Shown one piece after another: positions 1 to 11,139 of a stretch of DNA of 64,000 nt. How positions within the stretch are numbered: the first letter of the stretch is position 1; each line of letters opens with the position of its first letter. Source of the stretch: Parasitella parasitica (Eukaryota; Mucoromycota; Mucoromycetes; Mucorales; Mucoraceae); NCBI GenBank assembly GCA_025201805.1, contig MU619243.1, positions 1 through 64,000 of the forward strand, in the 5' to 3' direction. The notes beneath the pieces are model-generated. The model did no database searches. It was given only the letters and a program-made list of their open reading frames with translations, and was not told the DNA's origin. The position numbers and the translations under genes are program-made.

Positions 1-365
1 CATATCGAAATCTCAACTACAATACAAGTGAGAGAATGTCAACAAAAGTCATTCTTCAAATAAGCTGTAAAATAAGCATTCTCACTGTAGCGAGGCAATT
101 TTACAAGTAGTATAAATACAAGCTCTCTTAAAGATCATGTATCTTTTCTTCAGTTTTCTTTTAATCGAAAATAAAGGTGGAAAGACTATAATTGTATTTC
201 TCTGGCTTTATTTTTTTTATTTTTTTTATTTTCACATAAAATTGATCCCAATTTTATTGCAAAAATAATCAATGCTCATGATACAGTGATAAATTCAAAG
301 CAAAACACCAAATTTCTTGGTTGCAAGATTTTTAAGCTGTGTTGTAACAATGATGATGACGAACC

Positions 366-444
366 AAAAATTTCAAATGATGACGCAAAGCCACTTTTCC
401 CTGCTTAATTTTTCTATATACCTGCGTCATCATTTGAAATTTTT
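366..444. repeat. Perfect 22-bp inverted repeat with 35-nt spacer
   Basis: Positions 366-387 and 423-444 are exact reverse complements (22 of 22 bases). The spacer is 35 nt. The arms contain the word TGATGACGCA. This could be the core of a miniature foldback element or a hairpin, but no target-site duplication or longer terminal repeat is visible around it. Confidence 0.75.
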
Positions 445-1609
445 GATGCGTCACCTTGGTGCGTGGAACATTAGTCAAAAAGTTTGCCAAGCATCATCAA
501 AAAGCAAAGACTGCTGGTTTCTTATCCTTGATCAGTCTTACGGAAACCAGGTAAAAAAGATTATTTGATAATCAAAAGGACCCAAAGATACCTGATATCA
601 TTCTTTATTTAGGCTGGATGTTTGTTCAAGTATACATACAAAAGTATTATGGCTGATCAACACGATGAACCACGACAGAGTCTCGACCTTTTTGCCATCA
701 CCGGGTTATTTTAAAGATTGGCGACCCTATTCGTGCTATAGCTTCCAAACGCAAGAAAATGAGATGTTGAATAGAAAAATAAAAGAAATACAAGCTATAT
801 AAATCCTTTTATCGTAATTTGATAAACAACTCTGAATCTTTTTATTTATTAACATGAAGTTATGGCTATTATGTAAATGCTTTTTAGCCTTTCTTTTCTA
901 GACCGATTAACGTTAACAAGGAGCAATAGTATTTGTACGAACAAAAGATACTTCATTTGCTTTGTGATTTGAATAGTTTATGCTATGGCTTTTTAAAAAG
1001 GGCAATTCTGTGAAGGCTGGAAAAGGGTGTTACTTAAACCTCTCCAAAATATTATGATCTATAGAACAATACTACATATTAAGCATACATATACGAAATT
1101 AACAGTAAAACTGGCCTGAGTAAATAACACTCAGCATATTTTGGTGGGCAGACGTTTGATCTTATTCCATTTTTGAAGCTTGTATGAGTTCCACACTGTA
1201 TTATTTTATTGGCCCAAAAGCTCTTAGTGTGTCAGCAATTGTTCATTACAATAATCCTATCCATCACTCTTCTTTTGTTGTGGAAGCTTGAACAAAAGAG
1301 GCTATGTGCTTATTAAAGAATAGTACTGGGTGAAGATTAAAATCAATAGTAAGAAGTAATTCATAGGATAAGGAGAACAAGCTCAGGCCTGGCATGACTG
1401 CAGCCTGTTAGACGGTTACTGTCAGCAATTGCCAAGGCATGATTGTACCCTCAGAAGTAAGAATTGAAATGACTATTTCATATTATTTTATTTTTACAGA
1501 TAAATTGACCCACGTTTTTTTTATTCGGACGTCTTTAAACATAAATTTTATCCAGTGTTCTGTCAGTTGTTTTTCTAAATACTTCAATAAAGAGCCTTTG
1601 TAATCCATT

Positions 1610-1800
1610 TGACCAAAACATTGGTCAATTTATTTGCAAGAAGTTGGTTAATTTATTTTCGAAGAGATGGTCAAATTAACCTCAAACATTTGGGTAAAAG
1701 AGTCTCCTTTTTTTGGTCAATTTAGCCTCACACTATTGGCCAATCTTTTTCAAAAAAGTGGTCGAACTTTTCAAACATTTGGTAAATTGAGAGTGGAAGG
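1610..1800. repeat. Degenerate direct repeats of a TTGGTCAATTT word
   Basis: Variants of TTGGTCAATTTA occur about seven times at irregular spacing (for example near 1620, 1645, 1670, 1715, 1738 and 1782), mixed with runs of A and T. They are on one strand, with no strict period. This looks like an old, diverged tandem repeat rather than coding sequence. Confidence 0.5.
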
Positions 1801-2629
1801 CGGATTGTTCCAAAGTAGCAGATTGGTGTGCTAACTGTGTGCTTCAAACATGAGTATCACAATATCAAATGTCCACGTGCGTTACTTTTTTATTATTATT
1901 ATAATAAACCATGTTGAACGATGATCCTTCTAAGCTCCAATAGTAACCGCCAATACCTTTGCTAAACTACCTCAAGTTACACGATTTAGAATTTCAGCGA
2001 TGAGGCGTGAGAGAACACGGCTTCCTGTTGTCACAATCAAGAGGCTAAACGGCATTGTGGAATTATAAACGCCTGTTGCTTAGCTTACATACAAATTTTA
2101 ACGGAAAGCCGAGATCGACGTGGTTGAGCTTTGCACTAGTACAAATGCGCACTTCTCGCTTGGTTTTATTATGTCACCATTTAATCTTGCTAGACTATCT
2201 TTGGCCTTTTAGTCGTAAAAAGGAGGAAGAGCCAATCCTAAAAAAAAAAATAAAAAAAAGAAGAGTCTCACTACCGCATGTATCTTGAAATGGCTTGACC
2301 CGGGGTATACAAAAGGCTGCTTGAGTGCTGAGTAAAAGCAACGATCTTGCCTTGATTTGTTCTAGCACGTATGTAGAATGTGCAATGAACTTCAGAGGCA
2401 TTCAGGACAGAAAAGGCCTTGACAGAATGTATACAGGATGACATGTAAATCAAAATCGCGTATAGATATATACACCTACATGTACGGTTTATTACATCTG
2501 TTCAGCTAGAAATCTACTATTTAATTTAAAAATATCATATGATTACAGAAATATATAAATAACCCTTTTATCCATCAATTTCTTTCCTGGAACTTTCTTT
2601 TGCTACTGTTTATTTCATCCTCCTCTACT

Positions 2630-3452
2630 ATGGCAATGACTACTACTATGACTTACACAAGGAAAATATCTCTAAAAGGGAAAAAACCATACAGAAGCTG
2701 GCTCAAAGATGGTGTTAATGGCGGGCTTTCTTCCATGGAAATCCTTATTCGATGGCTATCTCACAGACCAAACTATAAGAGATGGAAAAGAGAAGATTAC
2801 TCGGTGGATCGAGTATCGAAAAAAGATCTATTAGAAGAGATCATTGACGATTTACGTCAAGCTGGCATATACCATCGATTAGCAAAAGATGTGGCATCAA
2901 AAATTTCGACACTTCAAAGTAACTATCGTTCAGCACGCAAATGGAGCGAAACTGAAGGGTACATGTTAAAGCACCAGATTGGCGGAGAGAAACTATTGCA
3001 TGGTATGTGCTCACTGCTGTTTATGCAAGAGGAAACAAGCTAACATGATCCTAGACGAGATATTAAAAAGATTCCCTTACTGGGATGTCCTGCATCCAGT
3101 ATTTGGTTCTAAAAGCTCTGCAATGGATCTTGATTACTTGGTACAAAAACCAGCACCTTTAGTAACAAGACACCGTCAGCAATCAAATGATAGCAGCAAT
3201 TCAACAGTATCGACAGTATCATCCCATGACGATTTGGAGAAATACTTGCATTGTGGCAGGAGAAAAGAAATGGAAAGAATGCAAAAATCAAGAGACATGC
3301 TGTACATCTTACGACAGGAAAAGCAAGAAAGACAAAGGGGAGAAGAACGGCTGTCTCTACAACATGAAAAGATGCAAGTTGAAAGGGACTTTATGAGTTG
3401 CTTGTATAAAGCAGGCTTTACACCTAGTGAAGCTTTATGCTATATCAGATAG
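2630..3452 (+). CDS. Putative SANT/trihelix-like DNA-binding protein
   Basis: Two exons, 2630-3002 and 3055-3452, give 256 residues. The 52-nt intron has a GTATGT donor, a CTAAC branch site and a CTAG acceptor, and it restores the frame exactly across the gap. The start is the ATG at 2630, because the frame upstream has only a TTG. The N-terminal 140 residues are basic and helical, with regularly spaced Trp and Phe (WL near the start, RKWSETEG, then RFPYWDVLHPVFG across the splice). That pattern resembles Myb/SANT or MADF-like DNA-binding domains common in Mucorales. The C-terminal half is a charged, probably coiled region rich in Arg, Glu and Lys. The target and role are unknown. It could also be a domesticated transposon protein. 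Confidence 0.7.
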
Positions 3453-4982
3453 CCTCTCTGTATATCCGTTTTATTTTTTTTTTTTTTCGTCTTCACTATT
3501 TTCTTGACGTATATATAATACATGTTCATTGTACAGTTTAACTTTATCATTCAGTCATTTACACTCTTTCCAGTACGTGTACCTTATTAACAATAAACAT
3601 ACGCACATGGATTCCTGGACAACAGTCTAGACTACGCCCTTTCTGTATATTCCTCATGCCATCATTGCAAACCGATTCTCTGGCCTACAAAGCCCCTCAG
3701 AATTCAGAGAAATCGTGGTGAAGATCTCAATTCATCAGAATTTTACAGTTAAAGTTTGAAAAACTTTATTTAAGCTTTTTAAAAATTTAGGGCTGTAAAC
3801 ATCAAACAACACAACAATTCAAAATAAAACAAATATGTGTGCTTGATGTTAAGATGCTTAGATGTCTAAAATTTATTTTTAGCGCTGAAAGTAATTGTGT
3901 TCCTTGCGTGCTCAAGCTACATTTATATGCATACATCTTCAAGAGGTATACAGAGACGTGCAGTTTATGTTAATTATCAGGCTATAGACTGACATTCTGG
4001 GCGGTCGACGTTGCACAGCTCCCGATTGTTTGTTTATATGTACAGATCAAAAATAAACTATATATTGATTCTTACTATTATATCGTTTCTGTTTACATTA
4101 AATGTACCGATTCAAAATGGATGGCTCTAGACCTATGAAAGCATTTTCTATTACTCAGTTGGGCGCATCCTTTATATGATAATAATGTGGATAATTTATT
4201 GCGCAATAAGTGACCATATCCACATACGATGTACCCAACATCGAAAAACATGTAGAGGTTGTACCTGGCGTCTGTGATTAAGGGAAAAAATAGTTTCAGG
4301 AGTGAGCGAAAAAGTTGCCAAACATATACTAATAGCTTGTTTGTGTAGCAGAAAAATTGATAATATCAGCAGGCGCAAATGTTACTAACGAAACACCTTT
4401 ACAAGTAGCATCGTCCAGACATCATGTTGGAAAGTAGTTTCAATAAATCATAAGCTGATCTTTGACATCAGCTAAGACGATACCATACGTTACAAATATA
4501 GTCACTGGAGCCAGCATGTCGGTGTGCAGTGAGCTAAATTTGGAAAAGACGTTTGGTCATTGCTGTGATGAACGATGTATTTGTCATACATGACAATTTC
4601 AAAACAGAATACGCCTTTTTTTTATTTGGCAGCAGCAAGCACATTTTATACAGTATTTACAGTGGTGGCTGAAAATAAACGGCTCACATGAATCATTGGT
4701 GATTCATCTTACCATTCAGCCCGGTTAGCCAACAGTTGAATCGACTCGAAATTCATGCCAAAAACCCTAAATTTTTTCTCCAAATCTTGCTAGACCTGAT
4801 TCAACATTCAATCGAGAACAGAGATTAGCTCAATTAAAAACGTTACACTAAATGAGCAATTTTTAACATTAAACGAAAAGGAAAAAGAAAAAAAAAAAAA
4901 ATCGGAAGATACGTCGATCATTTTTTATTTACAAATTAAGGGTGCTTTAGGAACGTCTGAAAAAAATTATACATTTGCTATA
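3453..4982. other. Intergenic, no gene seen
   Basis: No supportable coding sequence. A T-run follows the gene ending at 3452 (3474-3486). At 4660-4710 there is a TACAGTGGTGGCTGAAAATA string, like a Tc1-type terminus, followed by a small hairpin with 8-bp arms and a TTGG loop (4688-4707). No matching opposite end was seen nearby. Confidence 0.5.
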
Positions 4983-5468
4983 CTACTGTGAGGATAAAGA
5001 AGTAAAAGACGACGGAGACAATAACGATGGCCTAGGAGGTGGTGTGGTGGATGCTGTTACTGGCGCTGGTGGTGCTGCTATAGCGGTGCTGCTGTTTCTA
5101 GTTTGACATAAATCCATAATATATTTCTCGAGTAGCATTTCATCATCGCTATCATTATGATGATCGCTCACATCATCTCTTTCGTTTTCATAATATGCTT
5201 TCAAGATTGTACGCTCATCTTCGCTCCAATACGATATATCCGAATCGCTATTGTCTTCTATGTTTAGAGCATTTGCAGCAGCAGATGTTTCATTAGCATT
5301 CGACATGCTGAGGATTTTATCTAGCATGTCTGTGGGTTCATCATGAGGGGTTTTTCCATGGCGTGGGGTAGTCTTTGCTGGTGTTTTTGCCGAGATATTA
5401 GTATTTGATGGATTTGATGATTCCTCTTTGTCTTGGTATTGATATTCATTGCATAGTCGTTGGGTCAT
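4983..5468 (-). CDS. Hypothetical acidic Ser/Thr/Pro-rich protein
   Basis: A single open frame of 161 codons reading right to left, starting at the ATG complementary to 5466-5468. I do not recognise it. The N-terminal third is polar and rich in Ser, Thr and Lys-Thr-Pro. The middle is strongly acidic (many Asp and Glu, with a SYWSEDER motif). The tail is Ala/Pro/Ser-rich. The codons look protein-like, and acidic, Ser and Pro tracts are sharply separated, which favours a real gene over a chance frame. An upstream exon cannot be excluded. No membrane segment or signal peptide is visible. Confidence 0.45.
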   Translation of the reverse strand: MTQRLCNEYQYQDKEESSNPSNTNISAKTPAKTTPRHGKTPHDEPTDMLDKILSMSNANETSAAANALNIEDNSDSDISYWSEDERTILKAYYENERDDVSDHHNDSDDEMLLEKYIMDLCQTRNSSTAIAAPPAPVTASTTPPPRPSLLSPSSFTSLSSQ

Positions 5469-7731
5469 CGAAAGAAAACCATGAATATTTGACTATGCAG
5501 CTCAGAGAGAAAGAGAGAGAAAACGAATGGATTACAAAGGAAAAAAGAGAGAGAAAGAAGAGAAGAGACAAGAATTGGGTGGGATCTTCGTTTTGAGTGA
5601 TTCCTGACCCCCTCCCCTTTCGCCTTTTCTTCACTTCTTCCAACCAAATGAACTCTTTTCCCTTCGGAGTTGACCATTTGCGATTCCTAAAAAGTACGAT
5701 TCCGAGATACAATTCCACCATATTACTTAGGATGCAACATAAATATATACAATTATTGTCTCTTTTTTTTCCAGCGGCCCCTTTCTCTTTATCCATTCCT
5801 ACACCAATAGAGCCTCTTGTAACAATTTTTTTTTGGCGATTTCCGTTTTCACAGCCCATGATAAACTATATACCAAAGTTAATTTCAAATTGCCATCCAT
5901 TTACACACATGAGATATATAATCTAACCAACCGGCTGCTCCAGTTCGAAGTACTCAGATGGCCTGTATTTTTATCTGCTTTCTTTGATAGCGTAAAAAAC
6001 CGATGAACTGCTGATATTTTGAAATCATGTCCCATCTCTCAATTGTCGACGGGAATTTCAAGGTGAAATGCGATCAACTGTAATTTTGTAGCAATAAGCA
6101 GAGGCGATCTAGTAGAATAAAAGGTCTCGGCTACGAAAACACTCGTATGTTCTATGAATATAGCATGTGCCTACGATCTTTTTGGTGGTTTCCAGATTTT
6201 TCGTAGTAGTCTGCATTAATAGAAACATGAAAATGCGATGATTTGACATTAATATTTTGGGTTTTAGCAAAGATGTGGAAAATCCTAATCAAGTAGATTC
6301 CTTTGTTTTGATTATTTGTGACAGAAGAGAACATTTCAAATTGTATCATGTGGATACGATTATTATGTGTGTTAACGATGCTTTGTCATACAGAACGGTT
6401 ATAGAATAAATGTAAGTATTTTTACTTTTTAAACTGCACATTTATACTATAGTAGGTGAGCGTTATTGCAATAATTTTCACAGCGATTAACTTTCACTAT
6501 CCTCGATACAGTGGTTAATAGAAGATTTGATTTTCCTATCACCGGTTATGTATTGGAAAACACCTAATAAATGGTATTTTTATCCAGAGATAGAGAAATA
6601 CGCGAGAAATCCAATTTGGAAAAATTTTCCATGGTTAACAATTGCAAACCTTGTGGTTCTTGATCACACCCTCTTACTTGACAGGATGAGCCTCAGTATC
6701 TTTTTCACATGATTCATTGCGTTAGCTACTTTCCTCTATGTATGTCGAGTTTGAATATTCCTTATTACTTCCACAGTTGTCATGTATCTCTTCATTCTCA
6801 GTTCGACTGCAAACAATGCTTTCTTGTTTACCAGAAATTAGAGGTTATTTGAAACGGAAAATTAGGAATTAATCAAGTAAAAAGTCAAGTAATTTGTATG
6901 CTATTTGATCTAGGGCTGTGGTTTGAGGGCGATGCCAAGATCTGAGGGATAGCATAGATTGTAACTGTCCAAACTTCCATGTCATGTCATTGTAATGATA
7001 GATATTATAGTTCTATACCGATATATGATGCTTCACTCTTTGATGTGTTTATATAGTTATGAGACCTATTCTTCTTGATTCCAAATGCCAAAGTTTTGAC
7101 TGAAATACGTTGTTCGTAGTTTCCAAATATTCGGATAATATCTCGTTCTTTTTGTCTATACACGTCCAAGATGGTGCTTGCAAGTCGTTGCTTAATTTAA
7201 CCATCATTACAAACCTATCTCATGCAGACTCTATCTTAAGTTATATGTCTCTTGTTATCGCAACTTCAAGTTTGATGTTTTTTTAACCCGAATACCCAAA
7301 AGTTTTTTTGCCCTAGGGTGTGGTATTTTAACTTTCTTGAACATTTCCTATAAAGCAGTAGTCTATCTTCCACAAACTAGCTCGAATTACACACATTACT
7401 GTCAATTACTACTTGGTCAGAATATCTGCATATATTATATACAGCAATTAATGACTCAAATAGCAATTTTAGCATATGGAAATGCCAACCTTTGTCATCA
7501 ACATGGTTACACTCTACGAGATAATTGTTCTCCATCACATTATGTATTTGGTAATCGGAGATCATTTATCAGGTAGATTTGATTTCATGTGAAAGTCAAT
7601 GATACTTAATTGGTCCCACACCATATCCGCTAAATACTGTACATATGAGAATCTACATATTTCACTATTTTCTTTTCTTTTTTTCTTTTTACTCAGCTTA
7701 ATTACCACAGATAAATCATAATACCAAAAAC
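5469..7731. other. Intergenic, no gene seen
   Basis: Purine-rich on one strand between about 5500 and 5620 (GAGA-type runs), then AT-rich DNA. Short open frames on both strands carry no recognisable motif. The minus strand around 7080-7570 has several protein-like fragments in shifting frames, which could be an eroded mobile element, but I cannot name the family. Confidence 0.45.
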
Positions 7732-8528
7732 ATGGAGCTTCTCAACCAACTAGTTCTTGATCCTAAATACCATGATGTCCTGTCTATCCTGAAAGGCTTT
7801 CGTAGTGGTATTGTATATGGCGCAAAAGTACGATTCCCTCATGCGCTTGTGATGACCATTCTATTCAAAACTGGGTCGTAAAGTATATAATTCAAGCTAT
7901 GCAAGGCATGGAGGCTAACATATACATCACTTTGTTGACTAGGCTGGAGAGTAAAGTAAAAGGCATCTTCAGGGCAACAAAGCAACATGCACAGAATTTG
8001 GGTATATTTGCCACAATCTACAAGACTCTGATGATTGTGCAAAAAAGACTAAATGGCGGCAAAGAAGCAAGTATTCATCCATTCATTGCTGGTGTTGTCG
8101 GTGGCTATTACGTATTTGGTGAGAATAACAGTATCAATCAACAGGTAAGGCCATAAAAAAAAAGAAAGAAAGAGGGTTGTGGGGGGGGGGTGAAATTGTC
8201 GCCTAATGTTGTGGGATAGATCATTCTTTATCTCTTTTCTCGGGTTGTACTGGCATTGGTTAAAGTGCCCGTAAAGCGCCAGATCATTGATGCGCCTCAG
8301 CACACTTATCCTGTTTTTGCAGCTGTTGTATGGGGTGTTGTCATGGTAAGAACTGATACTATGTAGCGATGATGATGCGTTATGATTCTAACTAAATTTG
8401 ATTAATAGTGGCTATTCAGACATGAGACTGACACAATCCAGCCTTCACTTAGAGCTTCTATGCAATATATTTATCGTGATTCTGATTCTTGGAAATCATT
8501 CAAGACCTTAATATGGCATAACAAATAG
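7732..8528 (+). CDS. PXMP4: Peroxisomal membrane protein 4 (PMP24 type)
   Basis: Four exons (7732-7877, 7943-8144, 8220-8345, 8409-8528) encode 197 residues, close to the roughly 212 usual for this family. All three introns are GT-AG and keep frame. The family signature is clear: an N-terminal ILKGFRSGIVYGAKVRFPHA segment, HAQNLGIFATIYK in the middle, then a GGYYVFGENNSINQQ block and a C-terminal IQPSLRASMQYIYRDS block. PXMP4 is a multi-spanning peroxisomal membrane protein of the Tim17/Tim22/Tim23/Pmp24 superfamily; its exact function is not settled. Intron 2 contains a run of G. The gene converges on the kinase gene on the other strand, about 340 bp away. Confidence 0.93.
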
Positions 8529-8865
8529 ATACCATAGATACTGTTGCAATAAACTAGTGAATATAAACGGAAAGGATTGCTGAGGTTTGCAAACATCTGG
8601 CTTGAGGTCCATTAACAGCAGATTGCGATATTTATTCTCATGTGGATGTTATTTTCTCTGCATCATTCTAAAACTCTATGCAACACACATGTTGTCTATA
8701 AAGTAATCAGATTCAACCCATGATTTGATTTTTTTTTTATTAGTCTTATATAATAGCCTTACAACAATATATGGGGTATCTAACTGTGTAGAAAATAAAA
8801 TATACAAAGATAATGAAACAAAAGAGTAAGAAAAGGGCGAATGATAATGAGACAAGTGTGCATAT

Positions 8866-10889
8866 CTATTCAACAAGTTTTCTATTTCTCAATATAGTGG
8901 CCTTGGACATGTCAAGTTCGAACATATTACGCTTTCTCCTTGAGGTAGGTGTAGACACATGCACATCGTATGTTTGAGATTTCTGTTCAGGCGTAACTGT
9001 GTAGGCAGCAGGAGCAATGCCTTTACCGTCTTGAACCAGCTGTTCAGCCATAGCAATGACATCTTTTTGAATGTGACCGGTGGGCGATTCTTTGTTTTCG
9101 TTAGAACTGTCATCAGAATTAGGTTCATCATCGTCATCGTCGTCGTCTTCTTCAGAAATGGAATCATATCCACCAAACGCCTGAGATTGGTTTGCTGTAT
9201 TAATACCAGGTGTATTGCCAGCGCGATTCTTTTTTTCCTCGCCCATGCGTTGTACAGCATACGTAATGTCCAAAATTTCCTTGATTGATGTGATTCCGGG
9301 AGAAAAGACATCCGTCCTCTTTGCAGCTTTGCCCTCTTTAGAGACCGATGCAGATGGCTTTGCGTCGAGATTGTTGAAAGCCTCGTTTTGTCTTTTTAGT
9401 TCCTGTTGAGCAGCGGCTGCCTTGGAAGCAGCGTTTTGCATAGCCTGAGCACGGGGGTCGTTTGATTTGAATTTCTTTTCAATCAAAGGCTTGGCAAGTA
9501 AATCGTCGTTAGCGGGAGCAGGGGGAGGGAATTGTGATTTGGTAATCCAAGGATGCTTGAAGAACTCTTCAATGGTATAACGTTTCTCGGGATCAACCGT
9601 CAATAAGTTAGTAATTAAATCCTTGGCAGAGGCAGAAATGGGGTCCCACCAAGGACTAAGGAACGTATATTCGCCTCGAGCTACTTTGTGGGTAAGAGCA
9701 CGGATAGATTCATCGTAAAAGGGAGGGAAGCCGCAAAGGATAGTGTAAAGAACACAGCCAATGGCCCACATATCGACAGACTTGGAGTATTTCTGATCTC
9801 TGACAATTTCAGGGGCAGTGTAGCCAACTGTGCCACATGGAGTCAAAGTAGAGTTATCCCAAATGACTTTGGATAAGCCAAAATCAGCAAGCTTGACAAC
9901 GCCAATGCCTCCGCCACCGACACCCTCAGTGAACTCACCCTCGTCTTCTTTATCCTCGTCCCCAAATGGATTTTGCACATTATCTCGCTTGACAATTGGG
10001 ATAGGCTCGAAAAGAATATTTTCAGGTTTGATATCACTATAAAATATATTTTTTTAGTGACAAATTTTTGCGAAATCGGCATGTACATGCACTAATATAT
10101 TACCGGTGGACTACTCCACATTCTTCGTGAAGGTAGCGAATGCCTTCGGCCACTTGAACAATAACATGTCGAGCAAGGTCTTCGCTGAAATATGTCAATT
10201 GAACAATGCGATGGAACAGCTCACCGCCTTTGCACAGTTCCAGGACCAAAAAGTAGTAGTCGTCTGATTCTGAAAACTGGACAAGCTGCACAATGTTTCT
10301 ATGTTGCATGTTGCGCATAATCTGTACTTCTTTGAGAATGTTTGCTCTCTCGGTAGCTTTCGTCTTTTTCTTCATGTTCGGATGCAGATGACTTTGGCCG
10401 TGCTGTATTTTAATTTAAAAGGGTTAGACTGACATTGTCCATCAATGGTAAGCTTAAGAGACATTTGTCTGTTTCTTTTTTTTTTTATACCTCTGACGCA
10501 TCTAACTCTCGCTTTCGGACGACTTTGATTGCGACTTGGCTGTCATTTGCAGTGTCTCTTGCTTTGAATACAAACGAGAACGCGCCCCTGAGAAATTACA
10601 CGATGATGAGTAATCCATTGCAACAGGATATAAATAACTTACTCTCCAATCTTTTCAAGCATTTCGAAGCGTTCCAAGCCGGGGTAATTTGGCAGGACAG
10701 TTTTGCGATGTTTCTCTTCTTGGACTATACGGGCTGCTACATCTTTGTTTTTTTGCTTTTCCTCTGCGGTTAAATCTGAAGATAGAGAAGGCATCAATGA
10801 ATCAGCTGCATACACTTGGTTGAAGAACATTTACCGTTACCAGGATGCGTTTTCTTTTGTTTAAAGATACTCTTGATTTGTGCAAGCAT
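8866..10889 (-). CDS. srk1: Srk1/RCK2-type MAPK-activated Ser/Thr kinase
   Basis: Five exons (10835-10889, 10643-10775, 10491-10587, 10104-10402, 8866-10036) encode 584 residues; every junction keeps frame. A conserved LPNYPGLERFEMLEKIG stretch leads into the glycine loop GEGAFSFV, then VAIKV with the catalytic Lys, HRDIKPEN, LADFGLSK and the activation-loop TPCGTVGYTAPE. The insert between HRDIKPEN and DFG with EDEGEFTEGVGGG is typical of fission-yeast Srk1 and budding-yeast RCK2. These CaMK-group kinases are activated by the stress MAP kinase Sty1/Hog1 and act on translation and mitotic entry. The C-terminal tail has an acidic run of Asp. Two CRE-like sites lie upstream (11032-11039 and 11072-11079), in keeping with stress control. 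The gene symbol is by homology. Confidence 0.93.
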
Positions 10890-11031
10890 GCTGCAATGAT
10901 TTATTTATTATTTTTATTTTTATTTTTCGTAGATATCAAAGGGAGAAAAAGAAAAGAAGAAAGGGAAAAAGCAGATTGGGATCAGAATCAATTTATTTCA
11001 AATAAAAAAAAAAAAAAAAAATACGACCAAA

Positions 11032-11079
11032 TGACGTAAATGGAAATGCTGTACAAATCAAGGACTTCAAAATACGTCA
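11032..11079. promoter_or_regulatory. Two CRE-like (ATF/CREB) sites upstream of the Srk1-type kinase
   Basis: TGACGTAA lies at 11032-11039 and its inverted variant ATACGTCA at 11072-11079, about 145-190 nt upstream of the kinase start at 10889. Both match the core bound by Atf1-type bZIP factors. In fission yeast srk1 is a target of the Sty1-Atf1 stress pathway, so the position makes sense. Function here is inferred. Confidence 0.5.
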
Positions 11080-11139
11080 TGTTTAACCAAACCATCAGTA
11101 GTAGAGTCGATAGAAAACCTGCCCCCCCCCACAACTATA

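Larger units (their letters stand above)
1..2629. other. Gene-poor region with repeat debris
   Basis: I see no supportable gene in this stretch. The open frames are short, without recognisable motifs and without convincing splice continuations. It contains a perfect 22-bp inverted repeat (366-387 with 423-444) and a set of degenerate copies of a TTGGTCAATTT-like word between about 1610 and 1800, both listed separately. The rest is AT-rich with short homopolymer runs, which fits decayed mobile-element DNA. Confidence 0.6.

Noticed and set aside
317-568. 83-codon open frame on the plus strand
   Set aside because: It runs through the 22-bp inverted repeat, shows no motif and has no upstream signals; most likely chance.
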